39,128 nt of DNA from Candidatus Reconcilbacillus cellulovorans (GCA_002507565.1 MOXJ01000026.1:1-39128), one strand, 5' to 3'. Positions 7,872 through 16,803 are shown, counted from the stretch's first letter. Program-made: numbers and translations. The notes: a model not told the origin generated them from the letters alone.

Positions 7872-9428
7872 TCAAAGCGACTCCAAAATGTCGACCGAAG
7901 TCACCGAGTGCAGGCTCGGATGGTACCGGGCCGCGCGGTCACCGGCCTTGCCGTGCAGATATACCCCGAGCGCCGCGGCCTGCAAGGGCGTGTATCCTTG
8001 GGCGAGCAGGCCGGCGACGACGCCGGTGAGGACGTCCCCGCTGCCGGCTGTGGCCATGCCGGGATTGCCCGTCGTGTTGATGTACGCGAAACCGTCCGGA
8101 GCGGCGACGACGGTGCGGGCGCCCTTCAGCGCGACGACGACGCCGTGTTTTTCGGCGAAACGCCGTGCGTAGCCGATCCGGTCGATCGAGACGTCGGCGG
8201 CGGTGACGCCGCAAAGGCGCGCCATCTCTCCCGGGTGGGGCGTCAGAACGGCGGGAGGTCCGGATCGTCGCGGCCAGTCGGCGAAATCGCCGACCGAGGC
8301 GATCAGGTTGAGCGCGTCGGCGTCGATCACGAGCGGTTTGTCCGTGTTCTCCCAAAGTGCGCGGATGAGTCGCTCGCCGCCCGGAAAGCGGCCGAGCCCC
8401 GGGCCGACGGCGACGGCATCGCGCGATGCGGCAAGCGTCACGACGTCGTCGGGCCGCACGGCCGACCAATCGCCGCGACCGCCGTCGGCGACGCCGGCCA
8501 GCATAATTTCCGGCGCTCGGCCGGCCATCGATTCGACGAGGCGGTCCGGTATCGCCCACGTCACGAGGCCGCATCCGGCGCGGAGCGCGGCGCGGGCGCA
8601 CAAAAGCCCCGCTCCGGCCATACCGCGCGAGCCACCGACGATGAGAACATGCCCCTGCGCGCCTTTGTGCGTGTCGGGGCGAAGCGGCCGCTCCGCGTCG
8701 ATGTCGAGCCGCCGCCAGGCATCCGGCCCGAGCAGCATCGCGCGGACGCCGATCGCCTCGGCCCAGCGCGGATCGATGCCGATCGGCCGCACGACGACGC
8801 GTCCGACGAACGCCAGGGCGGGATCCTGCACGAGGCCGGATTTCGGCAAAGCGAACGTAACCGTCAGCTCGGCGCGGATGCAGGGATCGTAAGGCCGACC
8901 GGTATCCGCGTCGAGCCCGCTCGGCACGTCGACGGCGACGATCGGCCGACCGGAAGCGTTGGCTTCTCGGATAAGCGACGCGTACGGCTCGCGCGGCGCG
9001 CCGCGGACGCCGGTGCCGAGCAGCGCGTCGAGGAGGGCGTCGCAATCGGACAGGTGGTTTGCGCCGGGCGAATAAAGATCCGTGCGAATGCCGAGACGCC
9101 AGGCGATCTCCCATTGCCGCACCGTCTCGGGCTCCATCCGGTCCGGCGGTTCGGCGAGCACGATTCGGACGCGGTGGCCCGCTTCGGCCAGCCGGCGTGC
9201 CGCGACGAGCCCGTCTCCGCCGTTATGGCCTTTGCCGACGAGGATAATCCACGAAAACGCGCGATCGCCTGAAACTGTCCGCGACCGCAATTTCTTCTGC
9301 AAAAACGCCTCGGCGGTTCGCGCCGTTTCCCAACCGGCGTTTTCCATCAGCGACGCGACGGGGATGCCGATCGTTTCGACGGCGTAGCGGTCGAGCTCCC
9401 GCATTTCGGCCGACGTCGCCACATACAT
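7872..9428 (-). CDS. nnrD: Bifunctional NAD(P)H-hydrate epimerase / ADP-dependent NAD(P)H-hydrate dehydratase
   Basis: A 518-residue metabolite repair enzyme that epimerises and then dehydrates damaged NADHX/NADPHX back to NAD(P)H. The N-terminal YjeF_N domain (about 1-215) has the GKGHNGGDGL loop and VDVPSGLDADTG. The C-terminal ribokinase-like domain (about 235-515) has TPHPGEMARL and the nucleotide-binding NPGMATAGSGDVLTG motif. Both halves look intact, as in E. coli NnrE-NnrD fusions. The ATG follows GAGGAGGT by 9 bases. It begins 7 bases after the MMPL gene and 19 bases before the small membrane-protein gene, so one operon is likely. Confidence 0.94.
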   Translation of the reverse strand: MYVATSAEMRELDRYAVETIGIPVASLMENAGWETARTAEAFLQKKLRSRTVSGDRAFSWIILVGKGHNGGDGLVAARRLAEAGHRVRIVLAEPPDRMEPETVRQWEIAWRLGIRTDLYSPGANHLSDCDALLDALLGTGVRGAPREPYASLIREANASGRPIVAVDVPSGLDADTGRPYDPCIRAELTVTFALPKSGLVQDPALAFVGRVVVRPIGIDPRWAEAIGVRAMLLGPDAWRRLDIDAERPLRPDTHKGAQGHVLIVGGSRGMAGAGLLCARAALRAGCGLVTWAIPDRLVESMAGRAPEIMLAGVADGGRGDWSAVRPDDVVTLAASRDAVAVGPGLGRFPGGERLIRALWENTDKPLVIDADALNLIASVGDFADWPRRSGPPAVLTPHPGEMARLCGVTAADVSIDRIGYARRFAEKHGVVVALKGARTVVAAPDGFAYINTTGNPGMATAGSGDVLTGVVAGLLAQGYTPLQAAALGVYLHGKAGDRAARYHPSLHSVTSVDILESL

Positions 9429-9435
9429 CGGGCGG

Positions 9436-12114
9436 TCACCTCCTCGTTTGCAACCGGATCAGCGCGGGAACGGCAAAGCCGAGAAAGACGAATGTGTATA
9501 GCGCAAGACCGACGACGATGCCGGAGCCGATTTGCATGAGAGGCACGACGCCCGACGGGAGAAAGGCCGAAAACGTCCCGGCCAAAATGACGGCGGCCGA
9601 CGTGATGACGCCGCCGGTTTTCGCCATCGCCCGCCGGATCGGTTCGACTGCTTCCGCACCGGTGTCGCCGACGCCGGACGCCGCGGCGGCCTGTTCTTCC
9701 TTCAGCCGGGCCAATAGGAAAATGCCGTAGTCGACGCTGAGCGCGGTCAGCGCCAGGAACACGAAGAACGGCGCCGCCCACGACAGGCCGGGTTCCCCGC
9801 GGACGTCGACGAAAATGCGTTCCAGAAGTCCCGCGGTTACCAGATAGTTTAACCCGAGCGAAAGCAAAATGTAAACGGGTGCCGCGGCGGACCGCAACAT
9901 GAGCGCAAGCACGGCGGCGATGCCGAAGAGCACCCATGCGCCGGTACGGCGGAAATCTTCACGGGTAACGTCGTCGAGCTCGGCGTTTTGGGCGGCGATG
10001 CCGGCGAGCGTCACTTCCGCGTCGCGAAGGCCTGCCGACCGGACCGATTCGGCAACACGGCGGCGCAGGTCGTCGACAAGCCGCATCGCTTCTTTCGAAT
10101 ACGGATCGACGTCGAGCACGAGATCGAATCGGGCGATCGTGCCGTCCGGAGACAAGTAAACGTCGAACGCTTTCTGCAGCTCCGGCCGGTTCCAGGCTTC
10201 CGGCGGAATGTTCCACCCTTCGGCGCGGACATCGGCCAGCGCCGACGAGACGCGTTTCAGCGCGTCGACGGTCTCTTTCAGCCCGTTTTCAAGCTGCGCC
10301 GCGCCGTCGGCAGCTTGACGCTGGCCGTCGGCGAGCCGGCCGAGTCCGTCCGCGGCGGAGCGGACGCCGGTCTGCGCTTCGCCGATCCCGTTCGCCAGCG
10401 ACCTTGCGCCTTCGCCGATTTGCCGGAGCCCCTGCGACAGCGCCGGCACGCGGGGGTCGTTTGCGAGCTCCGGATGCGATTTAAGCAGGGCGTCGAAGGA
10501 GGAACCGAGCGCGGCCGCGGACTGCCCGAGCTGTTCCGCTCCGCCGCGAAGTCGGCCCAGGCCGTCGGCCGCCGCCGCCAGACCGTCGGACGCGCGGCGC
10601 GTTTCCGTCGACATGCGGCCGATCGCTCCTGCGAGTTCGCCGACCTTCGGCTGCTGTTCCTGCATCCGTGCGGCCATCTCGTCGACGCCGCGGCGTACGG
10701 CGTCGAGGCGGTTTTCGGCAGACAGTTCCTCGATCCGCACGCCGGCCGGCCGCGAGGCGCTGCGCACCTTCACGACATGATCGGCCTGCGCGACGGCCGC
10801 ACTGACGCGTTCCACGGCGGCGATGCCTTCGGGCGAGCGCAGCGATTGCGGAACGCGGACGACCGCCGTGACTGGAAAAATTTCACCGGAACCGAAAGCT
10901 TGCTCGATTTTCTGAAAACCTTGCACCGACTCGAAAGACGGATCGATTTCCGACAGTTGGTCGAACGAACGCTGATCTCGATAAGTCGACGCAAACGGAA
11001 GCGTCACCGCCAGCGCGACGATCAGGACGACGGCCGGACGGCGGACGGCCAGCGCGCCGAGCCGGTCCCAAAACCGCGATTCGCGGTGTCCGCGGCCGGT
11101 TTCCACGCGCACGGGCCAAAACAGCCGCCGACCGAGCAGCGCCATGACCGCTGGGGCGAACGTCAGCACGGCCGTCAGCGCGACGGCCATGCCGATCGAC
11201 ACGCCGACCGCCGATCGGTACAGGCCGAATTGCGAAAATCCGATCAGGGAAAAAGCGATCAGGACGGTCAGGGCGGCGAACACAACCGTTTTGCCGACTG
11301 AGCGCAACGTCGCCCGGACGGCGTCGCCGACGTCACGGCCGCGGCTTAGCTCTTCGCGGAAACGGTGCATCAGCAAAATGCAGTAGTCGGTTCCGGCGCC
11401 GAATAACACCGCGACGAGAAACGACTGCGTATAGTTCGACACCGGCAAGTCCCACCGTTCGGCCGCCAGGCCGACCAGACCTCGCGAGATGACGAATGCC
11501 AGCCCGATCGTCGCCAGCGGGACGAGCGGCGCGACCGGCGACCGGAACACGATCAGCAGAATGACGATGACGAGCGCGACGGTCAACGCCTCCGTGCGGT
11601 GAAGGCCGGCTTCCGCCGAGTCCTGTAGGTCGATGAAAATCGGGGCGTCGCCGGTCCAGTACGCTTCCGTGCCGGCAGGGCGGTTTTGCATGCGTTCGCG
11701 CAAGTTTTTCAGGGCGTCGCGGGAGACGGCGGACAGCGCCGATTCCCGCAAACCGACGGTCAAGAGGCGCACGGAGCCGTCTTTGCTTTCCACCGCCTCG
11801 TCGGCCGACACGTAGGCGATACCCCATTCATCCGCGTGCTGCCGCCAGACTTCGATCTCGCCGTTCAGCCACTGCCGGTCGGCGTCGGTCAGACCGCCGT
11901 TCCGAGCGAAGACAAGGACGGCTTCGGCTTTCGCCCGCCGTTCCGGCCGGATTTGCCGAAGCGCCTCGGCGGCGCGGATGGTTTCGGCGTCGGCGGGCAG
12001 CATGTTCGGATCGCGCTGCCGCACGATGGCGCCCAGATCCGGCAAAAACGCCAGCGACGCCGCGAAAGCCGCCAGCCAGAACGCCAAAGCGGCGGCGCGC
12101 CAGTGTCGGATCAT
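9436..12114 (-). CDS. MMPL/RND-family transporter with central coiled-coil domain (YdgH/YdfJ-like)
   Basis: An 892-residue exporter with two matching halves. Each half has one membrane helix (about 7-27 and 722-740), an extracytoplasmic domain in the first case, and a group of five helices. Both halves keep the charged intramembrane signature (GAGTDYCILLMHRFREE near 239-255 and ALSVDYGIFLLARLKEE near 791-807) expected for proton-driven transport. Residues about 470-630 form a long heptad-type helical region rich in Ala, Gly and Leu, as in YhgE/Pip-like and YdgH proteins. The substrate is unknown; lipids, drugs or surface polymers are family options. The ATG at 12114 is preferred over a GTG 33 bases upstream because GAAAGGGG precedes it. 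A palindrome overlaps its promoter. Confidence 0.88.
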   Translation of the reverse strand: MIRHWRAAALAFWLAAFAASLAFLPDLGAIVRQRDPNMLPADAETIRAAEALRQIRPERRAKAEAVLVFARNGGLTDADRQWLNGEIEVWRQHADEWGIAYVSADEAVESKDGSVRLLTVGLRESALSAVSRDALKNLRERMQNRPAGTEAYWTGDAPIFIDLQDSAEAGLHRTEALTVALVIVILLIVFRSPVAPLVPLATIGLAFVISRGLVGLAAERWDLPVSNYTQSFLVAVLFGAGTDYCILLMHRFREELSRGRDVGDAVRATLRSVGKTVVFAALTVLIAFSLIGFSQFGLYRSAVGVSIGMAVALTAVLTFAPAVMALLGRRLFWPVRVETGRGHRESRFWDRLGALAVRRPAVVLIVALAVTLPFASTYRDQRSFDQLSEIDPSFESVQGFQKIEQAFGSGEIFPVTAVVRVPQSLRSPEGIAAVERVSAAVAQADHVVKVRSASRPAGVRIEELSAENRLDAVRRGVDEMAARMQEQQPKVGELAGAIGRMSTETRRASDGLAAAADGLGRLRGGAEQLGQSAAALGSSFDALLKSHPELANDPRVPALSQGLRQIGEGARSLANGIGEAQTGVRSAADGLGRLADGQRQAADGAAQLENGLKETVDALKRVSSALADVRAEGWNIPPEAWNRPELQKAFDVYLSPDGTIARFDLVLDVDPYSKEAMRLVDDLRRRVAESVRSAGLRDAEVTLAGIAAQNAELDDVTREDFRRTGAWVLFGIAAVLALMLRSAAAPVYILLSLGLNYLVTAGLLERIFVDVRGEPGLSWAAPFFVFLALTALSVDYGIFLLARLKEEQAAAASGVGDTGAEAVEPIRRAMAKTGGVITSAAVILAGTFSAFLPSGVVPLMQIGSGIVVGLALYTFVFLGFAVPALIRLQTRR

Positions 12115-12154
12115 GGCTTTCGTCCCCTTTCGGCATCGTTTTCTCACGCCTTTT

Positions 12155-12184
12155 ATGGTAGCGCAAAAGATGACCGACGGTCAA
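12155..12184 (-). promoter_or_regulatory. Predicted promoter of the MMPL operon
   Basis: On the minus strand TTGACC (12179-12184) is separated by 18 bases from TACCAT (12155-12160). It lies about 40 bases before the exporter start. The -35 overlaps a perfect palindrome. Confidence 0.45.
12171..12183. promoter_or_regulatory. Operator-like palindrome over the MMPL -35 region
   Basis: TGACCGACGGTCA is a perfect 13-bp palindrome with a single central base. Its form resembles operators of TetR-family repressors of efflux genes, and its position would block the -35. No TetR gene is in the window; the divergent XRE regulator is the only regulator beside it. Confidence 0.5.
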
Positions 12185-12291
12185 TTTCGTTGCGTCCCCG
12201 GAGGCGAGGCTCGGTTTCCGTCTGCGACTTTCGCACCGACGTCCGAAAACGTCCGACGGCGGCCGATCTTGCGTATCGCGGCCGCGGAATG

Positions 12292-12300
12292 TGGTATAGT
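12292..12300 (+). promoter_or_regulatory. Extended -10 promoter of the XRE regulator gene
   Basis: TGGTATAGT has the TG extension and a 5/6 match to TATAAT, 61 bases upstream of the start codon. No good -35 at 16-18 bases. Confidence 0.5.
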
Positions 12301-12361
12301 TAAATAGCAGACGCTGAACGCTCAAAAAAACCCGATGAAGCGCGAAGGCGGGTGAAACGGG

Positions 12362-12712
12362 ATGGAACAACTCGGCGAACGGCTCAGACGCGCCCGGGAG
12401 CGTCGCGGCATGACCCAAATCCAGGCGGCAGCGAAAGTCGGCATCTCGAACGGAACGCTTTCCGGCTACGAGCGCAACTACCGCGAACCGGACATGCGGA
12501 CGCTTCGTCGGCTGGCGGAGCTGTACGGCGTTTCGATCGATTATTTGTTGACGGGGAGGGAATTTATATCACGGCCGCCGCAGGACGGCGAACGGGTCGA
12601 TTGGGGCAGAATTCCGGAACATCCCGACGATTCCCTGACCGAGGATGAAATTGCGTTTCTGCGCGGCTGTCTTGCCTTGTTCAGAACCTATGCTTCGTCG
12701 CGGCAAACATGA
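12362..12712 (+). CDS. XRE-family helix-turn-helix transcriptional regulator
   Basis: A 116-residue protein. Residues about 4-60 form a classic Cro/C1-type HTH (LRRARERRGMTQIQAAAKVG, then NGTLSGYERNYREPD and LAELYGVSIDYLL). The C-terminal 50 residues are acidic to mixed and could mediate dimerisation, as in SinR/SlrR-like or phage-derived regulators. It is divergent from the MMPL operon, with a shared 247-base control region, and its stop codon overlaps an ATG of the CtpA-type protease gene (ATGA). The targets are not shown by sequence; the exporter promoter palindrome is a candidate. Confidence 0.9.
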   Translation: MEQLGERLRRARERRGMTQIQAAAKVGISNGTLSGYERNYREPDMRTLRRLAELYGVSIDYLLTGREFISRPPQDGERVDWGRIPEHPDDSLTEDEIAFLRGCLALFRTYASSRQT

Positions 12713-12744
12713 ACGGTGTTGGCGAAAGGAGCGGGACGAATCGG

Positions 12745-13995
12745 ATGCGGGGACGGATCGCGGGACGGATCGCGGCGTCGGCGGCGGCCGTCGTTTGCCT
12801 GGCCGCCGGTTATGTCGCCGGCGCAAGCGGCCTTTTTTTGACGTTGAACGAAATCATCGCCTCCAAGCTGAATACGGAGGCAGCCCCGGTCTGGAAAATC
12901 GCGAGGGCGGAGCGGCTTATTGAACGGCATTTCGTCGATCCGGCGGACGGAAGCAAGCTGGCCGACGCTGCCATCGAAGGAATGCTGCAATCGCTCGGCG
13001 ACGATTACGCGAATTATTATACGGCCGAGGAATTCCGCGAGCGGATGTCGCACCTGCACTCCGAACTCGTCGGCATCGGCGTCGTCGTCGAAAAGACGGC
13101 GGAAGGCGCGTTCGTCATCCAGACCGTCTATCCCGACACGCCGGCCGCTTCCGCCGGCATCCGGCCGCATGACCGGATCGTGTCGGTCGACGACCGGCCG
13201 GTCGGGGGACTCGGGCTGGAAGAGCTGGTCGATCTCGTGCGCGGTCCGAAAGGTTCGGTCGTTCGGCTGCGGCTCGAGCGGCCGGGGCAAACGGAGCCGA
13301 TCGACGTTTCCGTGCGCCGTGCGGTCATCCAGGTGCCGAACACGGAACACCGCATGCTCGATCAGGAACGGGGCGTCGGCTACATCCGCCTGTACGGCTT
13401 TACCGGTCATGCGACCGAAAACGTGCGCAAGGCGATCGAGGAACTGAACGCTCTCGGCATGAAAAGGCTCATATTCGACCTTCGCTATAACGGCGGCGGG
13501 TTGCTCGACGAGGCGATCGGCGTCAGCTCGCTGTTCGTTCCGAAGGGCAAGCCGATCATGCATCTCGAATACCGCAACCGACCGCGGCAGACGCTTTGGT
13601 CGCGCGCGGAGTCGGATCGGCCGTTCGGCAAGCCGCTCGTCGTGCTGGTCAACGGCTCGACGGCGAGCGCTTCCGAGGTGTTTTCCGGAGCGATTCGGGA
13701 TTTGAAGCTCGGGCGGCTGGTCGGCACGAAAACGTTCGGCAAGGGGATTTCCCAGACGTGGTATGAGCTCGGCGATGGATCCGGCTTCCAGATGACGACC
13801 GCGCGCTATCAGACGGCGGGCGGGTTCTCGATTCATGGCACCGGCATCGTACCCGACGTGACGGTCGAAAACGACAGCCCGAACGTGTTGCCCGGAGAGC
13901 CCGGCGACCGCCAACTGGAGGTGGCGATTCGCGAAGTGTTGAACATGCCGGCGGACGCGGGCGGTTCCGCCGACAATCCCGCCTCGGGGCCGTGA
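12745..13995 (+). CDS. Carboxyl-terminal processing protease, S41 family (CtpA/CtpB-like)
   Basis: A 416-residue secreted or membrane-anchored protease. It has an N-terminal hydrophobic anchor (about 7-33), a helical cap, a PDZ domain (about 100-190) and the S41 core. The catalytic Ser308 in STASASE and Lys333 in GTKTFGKG are present with the 25-residue spacing of the CtpB Ser-Lys dyad. In B. subtilis CtpB cleaves SpoIVFA in the intermembrane space of the sporangium; a general CtpA-like role is equally possible here. I take the ATG at 12745, which follows AAAGGAG by 13 bases. An alternative ATG at 12709 overlaps the regulator stop but lacks a ribosome binding site and adds 12 polar residues. 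Pairing with an XRE regulator is unusual. Confidence 0.9.
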   Translation: MRGRIAGRIAASAAAVVCLAAGYVAGASGLFLTLNEIIASKLNTEAAPVWKIARAERLIERHFVDPADGSKLADAAIEGMLQSLGDDYANYYTAEEFRERMSHLHSELVGIGVVVEKTAEGAFVIQTVYPDTPAASAGIRPHDRIVSVDDRPVGGLGLEELVDLVRGPKGSVVRLRLERPGQTEPIDVSVRRAVIQVPNTEHRMLDQERGVGYIRLYGFTGHATENVRKAIEELNALGMKRLIFDLRYNGGGLLDEAIGVSSLFVPKGKPIMHLEYRNRPRQTLWSRAESDRPFGKPLVVLVNGSTASASEVFSGAIRDLKLGRLVGTKTFGKGISQTWYELGDGSGFQMTTARYQTAGGFSIHGTGIVPDVTVENDSPNVLPGEPGDRQLEVAIREVLNMPADAGGSADNPASGP

Positions 13996-14021
13996 ACGTT
14001 TGGAGGTTGTGAAGTTCAGGT

Positions 14022-15365
14022 TCAGGCGGTTTCGCCGGCGGAGGCGGATCGGGGCTCGCCGTGCCCGCGCCGCGTCCCGTGGCGGCGGAAAAGGTCTTCG
14101 AGCGGCATGGCGATCTGTTTCGGGACGAGCAGCTCCGGCCGTTCGCGCAGTCGGTTTTTGCCCGAAGGATGAACAGCGGCGAGCAACAATCGCAAGTATA
14201 CTCCCGTAAGGCGGGTGAAGAAGCCGTCGGGCAAGTCGTAAATCCGAAAGCCGAACCGCTCCGGCCCGCGGTGGATCAGGCTGATGCCGTACAACGCCCG
14301 GGCGAGCCGCGCTTTCGGCGATGAGGCGATCGTATCGGCCAAAACCGGAAGCAGCCGTTCGACTTCGCGAAGCAGCATGACGGCCAGTTGCACGGCGGAA
14401 GACGCTTCCAACGACAAACGATAAAGCCGCGCGTTGTCGAAATGAAGCTCGACGATTCGGTCGCCGCGGCGCAAAGTGACGTCGTCGCCGAGCGGCAGAG
14501 GCATGCGGCGGTGATACTTGGCGATCCGGAAGCGAAGCAACGAATCCGGTCCTCCGACGGCGCGAAACCGGAGCACGGCCGCGACGACGCGCTCCCAGCA
14601 CAGCCAGGCGCCCACGACGAGCCGCTTGAGTCGGGACGGTTTGGCGAGCTGTTCGGCGGTTTCTTCCAGTTCGTCAATCCGAACAAACTCGACGCCGCGA
14701 CCGATCAGCACCGGCAACGTGTCTTCCAGGGCGCCGAGCATCGCTTCCGGCGCTTTCCGGTTTGCGCCGGGCGTCTCGCCGCAATCGTGAAGAAGGACGA
14801 TATCGCCGCCGCGCACGTCGAGCAGCTGTTTGCGGAGCCTCTGGCGGGCGCTCGCCTGCCACCAGTCCCACCCCATGACCGACCAGAGCACGATCCGGTA
14901 CGTGCGCGGCAACGTCAGGTCGAACAGATTGATCAATCCCCACGGCGGCCGGTAATACCGCGGCCGTTCGCCGGTGCAGCGCTCGATCGCGTCGGCCGTG
15001 CGCGCGAGCTGTTTTTTGCGGACGCCGAAGGGACTCATCAGCCAGTTCGCCCGGTGGCGATGGTTGTGGATGCCCAGCAGGTGCCCTTCGTCGCGGATGC
15101 GGCGGACGAGGTCCGGATACTTTTCCACGCGCTCGCCGACCAGAAAAAAGGTCGCCCGCACGCCGTAACGCCTGAGCAAGTCGAGCAGCCGGGGCGTGTA
15201 GACGGGATCCGGACCATCGTCGAACGTCAGCGCGACGCGGTTGGCGCAGCGGATGCGCCGAAGTGCTCGGAATCCGAACAGTCGGGCGAGCAGGGAGGGC
15301 ACGACGGCGTAAAAAACGGCGAACCATTTCAACCAATCGATCATCAATTCGATAAATCCGCGCAT
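14022..15365 (-). CDS. Polysaccharide deacetylase family protein with C-terminal YkoP-like domain
   Basis: A 447-residue carbohydrate esterase 4 protein. An N-terminal hydrophobic segment (about 10-32) anchors it to the membrane. The NodB domain (about 42-240) keeps the metal and catalytic residues: Asp49/Asp50 in TFDDGPD, His100/His104 in the HNHRH motif, RPPWG, and His193 in LLHDCGE. The last about 200 residues resemble the YkoP-type domain, found as a separate protein beside the glycosyltransferase YkoN in B. subtilis; this part of the call is less sure. The ATG follows GAAGGAGGG. It lies 17 bases behind the UgtP-like glycosyltransferase gene, so the two probably act on the same envelope glycolipid or polymer. 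Confidence 0.87.
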   Translation of the reverse strand: MRGFIELMIDWLKWFAVFYAVVPSLLARLFGFRALRRIRCANRVALTFDDGPDPVYTPRLLDLLRRYGVRATFFLVGERVEKYPDLVRRIRDEGHLLGIHNHRHRANWLMSPFGVRKKQLARTADAIERCTGERPRYYRPPWGLINLFDLTLPRTYRIVLWSVMGWDWWQASARQRLRKQLLDVRGGDIVLLHDCGETPGANRKAPEAMLGALEDTLPVLIGRGVEFVRIDELEETAEQLAKPSRLKRLVVGAWLCWERVVAAVLRFRAVGGPDSLLRFRIAKYHRRMPLPLGDDVTLRRGDRIVELHFDNARLYRLSLEASSAVQLAVMLLREVERLLPVLADTIASSPKARLARALYGISLIHRGPERFGFRIYDLPDGFFTRLTGVYLRLLLAAVHPSGKNRLRERPELLVPKQIAMPLEDLFRRHGTRRGHGEPRSASAGETA

Positions 15366-15382
15366 GGCCTTCCCTCCTTCGG

Positions 15383-16558
15383 TCAAACCGGAAGCGACGG
15401 CGCGCGCTCCCATGCGGGCTGCGGGCGAGAACGCTCGGCCACTCCGACAATCGCTTCGACCGCGCGGAGAGCGGAATGTTTCGTCTGAAGACGGCGCGCG
15501 GCCGCGCGCATCGCTTCGAGTCGGGCCGGATCGCGCGCCGTCTCCCGGACGAGCCGTTCGAGCTCGGCCGCGTTGTGCGCCTGCGTCGCCGCTCCCGCCG
15601 ACGTCAGGAACTGCGCGTTGTCCGTTTCCTGACCGGGAATCGGTTTGTAAAGAATCATCGGCAGTTCCACCGTCACCGCTTCGCTCGTCGTCAGTCCGCC
15701 GGATTTGGTGACGAGCAGGTCGGACAACGCCATCAGTTCGTGAATGTCCGAAACATAACCGAACACTCGGATGTCGTGGCCGGACAGCGCGCCTTCGGAA
15801 AGCCGGGCAAGCAGTTTCCGATACAGCCGACGGTTACGCCCGCACACGAACAGCACTTGTAGCTTCTCCTCAAGCCGCTCCCCGAAAAACAGATCGACGA
15901 CGTCCTCCCCGATCAGACCGTAGCCGCCCCCCATCACGATCACGACGGGAACATCGGTGCGCAGCCCGTATTTTTTGCGCAGTTCCGGTTTTGAAAACGG
16001 AAACGAAAACTTCGGATGAACCGGAATGCCGGTCACCGCGATCCGTTCGTCGGGGACGCCGGCCCGCTGAAGCATTTGCCGCGCCTGTTCGGAACCGACC
16101 AGGTACAAATCCGTGCAAGGGTGCAACCAGTAGCTGTGGTCGGTATGGTCGGTGATGACCGTGACCAGCGGCGCACCGAGCAATCCCTCGGCTTTCGCCA
16201 ACGAGACGGACGCCGATGCCATCGGCAGTGTGGACACGACGACATCCGGCCGTTCGGCGTTGATCATGTCCGCAAGCCGCGACAGCCCCACAGGTCGGAA
16301 CCGGCGCAGCCACTCCATCAAGCGGCCGGGTTGCCGCGTTTTCTCAAACATATACCCGTACAGCGACGGGGAATGCTTGACCCCCTGCATGTAGACGAAC
16401 CGGCTGACGTGGTGCAAATAAGGACGCGTCCAGGCGATGAAATCCCGAATCTCAAGTCGGATTTGCGAAGAAACGTTTCGGGACGCTTCCAGGAGCGCCT
16501 GGGCGGCCTGTTTGTGCCCTTCGCCGAAATCACCGGTCAAGACGAGAGCCTTTTTCAA
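15383..16558 (-). CDS. UgtP/MGDG-synthase-like glycosyltransferase (GT28-type)
   Basis: A 391-residue glycosyltransferase, close to the 382 residues of B. subtilis UgtP. The N-terminal MGDG_synth domain has GDFGEGHKQAA (residues 9-19) and the C-terminal GT28 domain has the donor-sugar motif KSGGLTTSEA followed by PGQETDNA. Such enzymes move glucose or galactose from UDP-sugars to diacylglycerol at the inner membrane face. The TTG start is chosen because homologues begin with KKALVLTGDFGEGH and GAAGG lies just upstream; no other start in reach fits. A TATGAT hexamer on the minus strand at 16654-16659 could be its -10, with no good -35. It heads a two-gene operon with the deacetylase. Confidence 0.86.
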   Translation of the reverse strand: MKKALVLTGDFGEGHKQAAQALLEASRNVSSQIRLEIRDFIAWTRPYLHHVSRFVYMQGVKHSPSLYGYMFEKTRQPGRLMEWLRRFRPVGLSRLADMINAERPDVVVSTLPMASASVSLAKAEGLLGAPLVTVITDHTDHSYWLHPCTDLYLVGSEQARQMLQRAGVPDERIAVTGIPVHPKFSFPFSKPELRKKYGLRTDVPVVIVMGGGYGLIGEDVVDLFFGERLEEKLQVLFVCGRNRRLYRKLLARLSEGALSGHDIRVFGYVSDIHELMALSDLLVTKSGGLTTSEAVTVELPMILYKPIPGQETDNAQFLTSAGAATQAHNAAELERLVRETARDPARLEAMRAAARRLQTKHSALRAVEAIVGVAERSRPQPAWERAPSLPV

Positions 16559-16746
16559 AACCGCACCTTCTTTCGCGCGGACGATTCCCTTCGAGCGTTT
16601 TCGCTTTCGCCCCGAAGGGGTCATGCGCCGGACGTTGTCCGCATCTGTATTCAATCATACAGGATTTTCGCAAAAATTTGCACGGATTTTGAGACGGGTT
16701 TTTCCGACCGATTCTGGCGCACGAACCGGATTTTTGTACCGGAAAG

Positions 16747-16803
16747 TCGGTTTTCTGTAATGTTTTTTCCCGATTTCGGCTCGATAATGATGTTGAAAAC
16801 CGA
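16747..16803. promoter_or_regulatory. Inverted repeat upstream of the rhamnogalacturonan lyase
   Basis: TCGGTTTTC (16747-16755) and GAAAACCGA (16795-16803) are perfectly inverted and 39 bases apart. The segment between holds GATAAT (16783-16788), a possible -10 for the lyase. It could be a looped operator or an mRNA stem; no known regulator is indicated. Confidence 0.35.

Noticed and set aside
12688-14601. A 637-residue minus-strand protein opposite the Ctp protease
   Set aside because: Arg/Asp-rich composition typical of a shadow frame in high-G+C DNA; it overlaps a protease with intact catalytic motifs.
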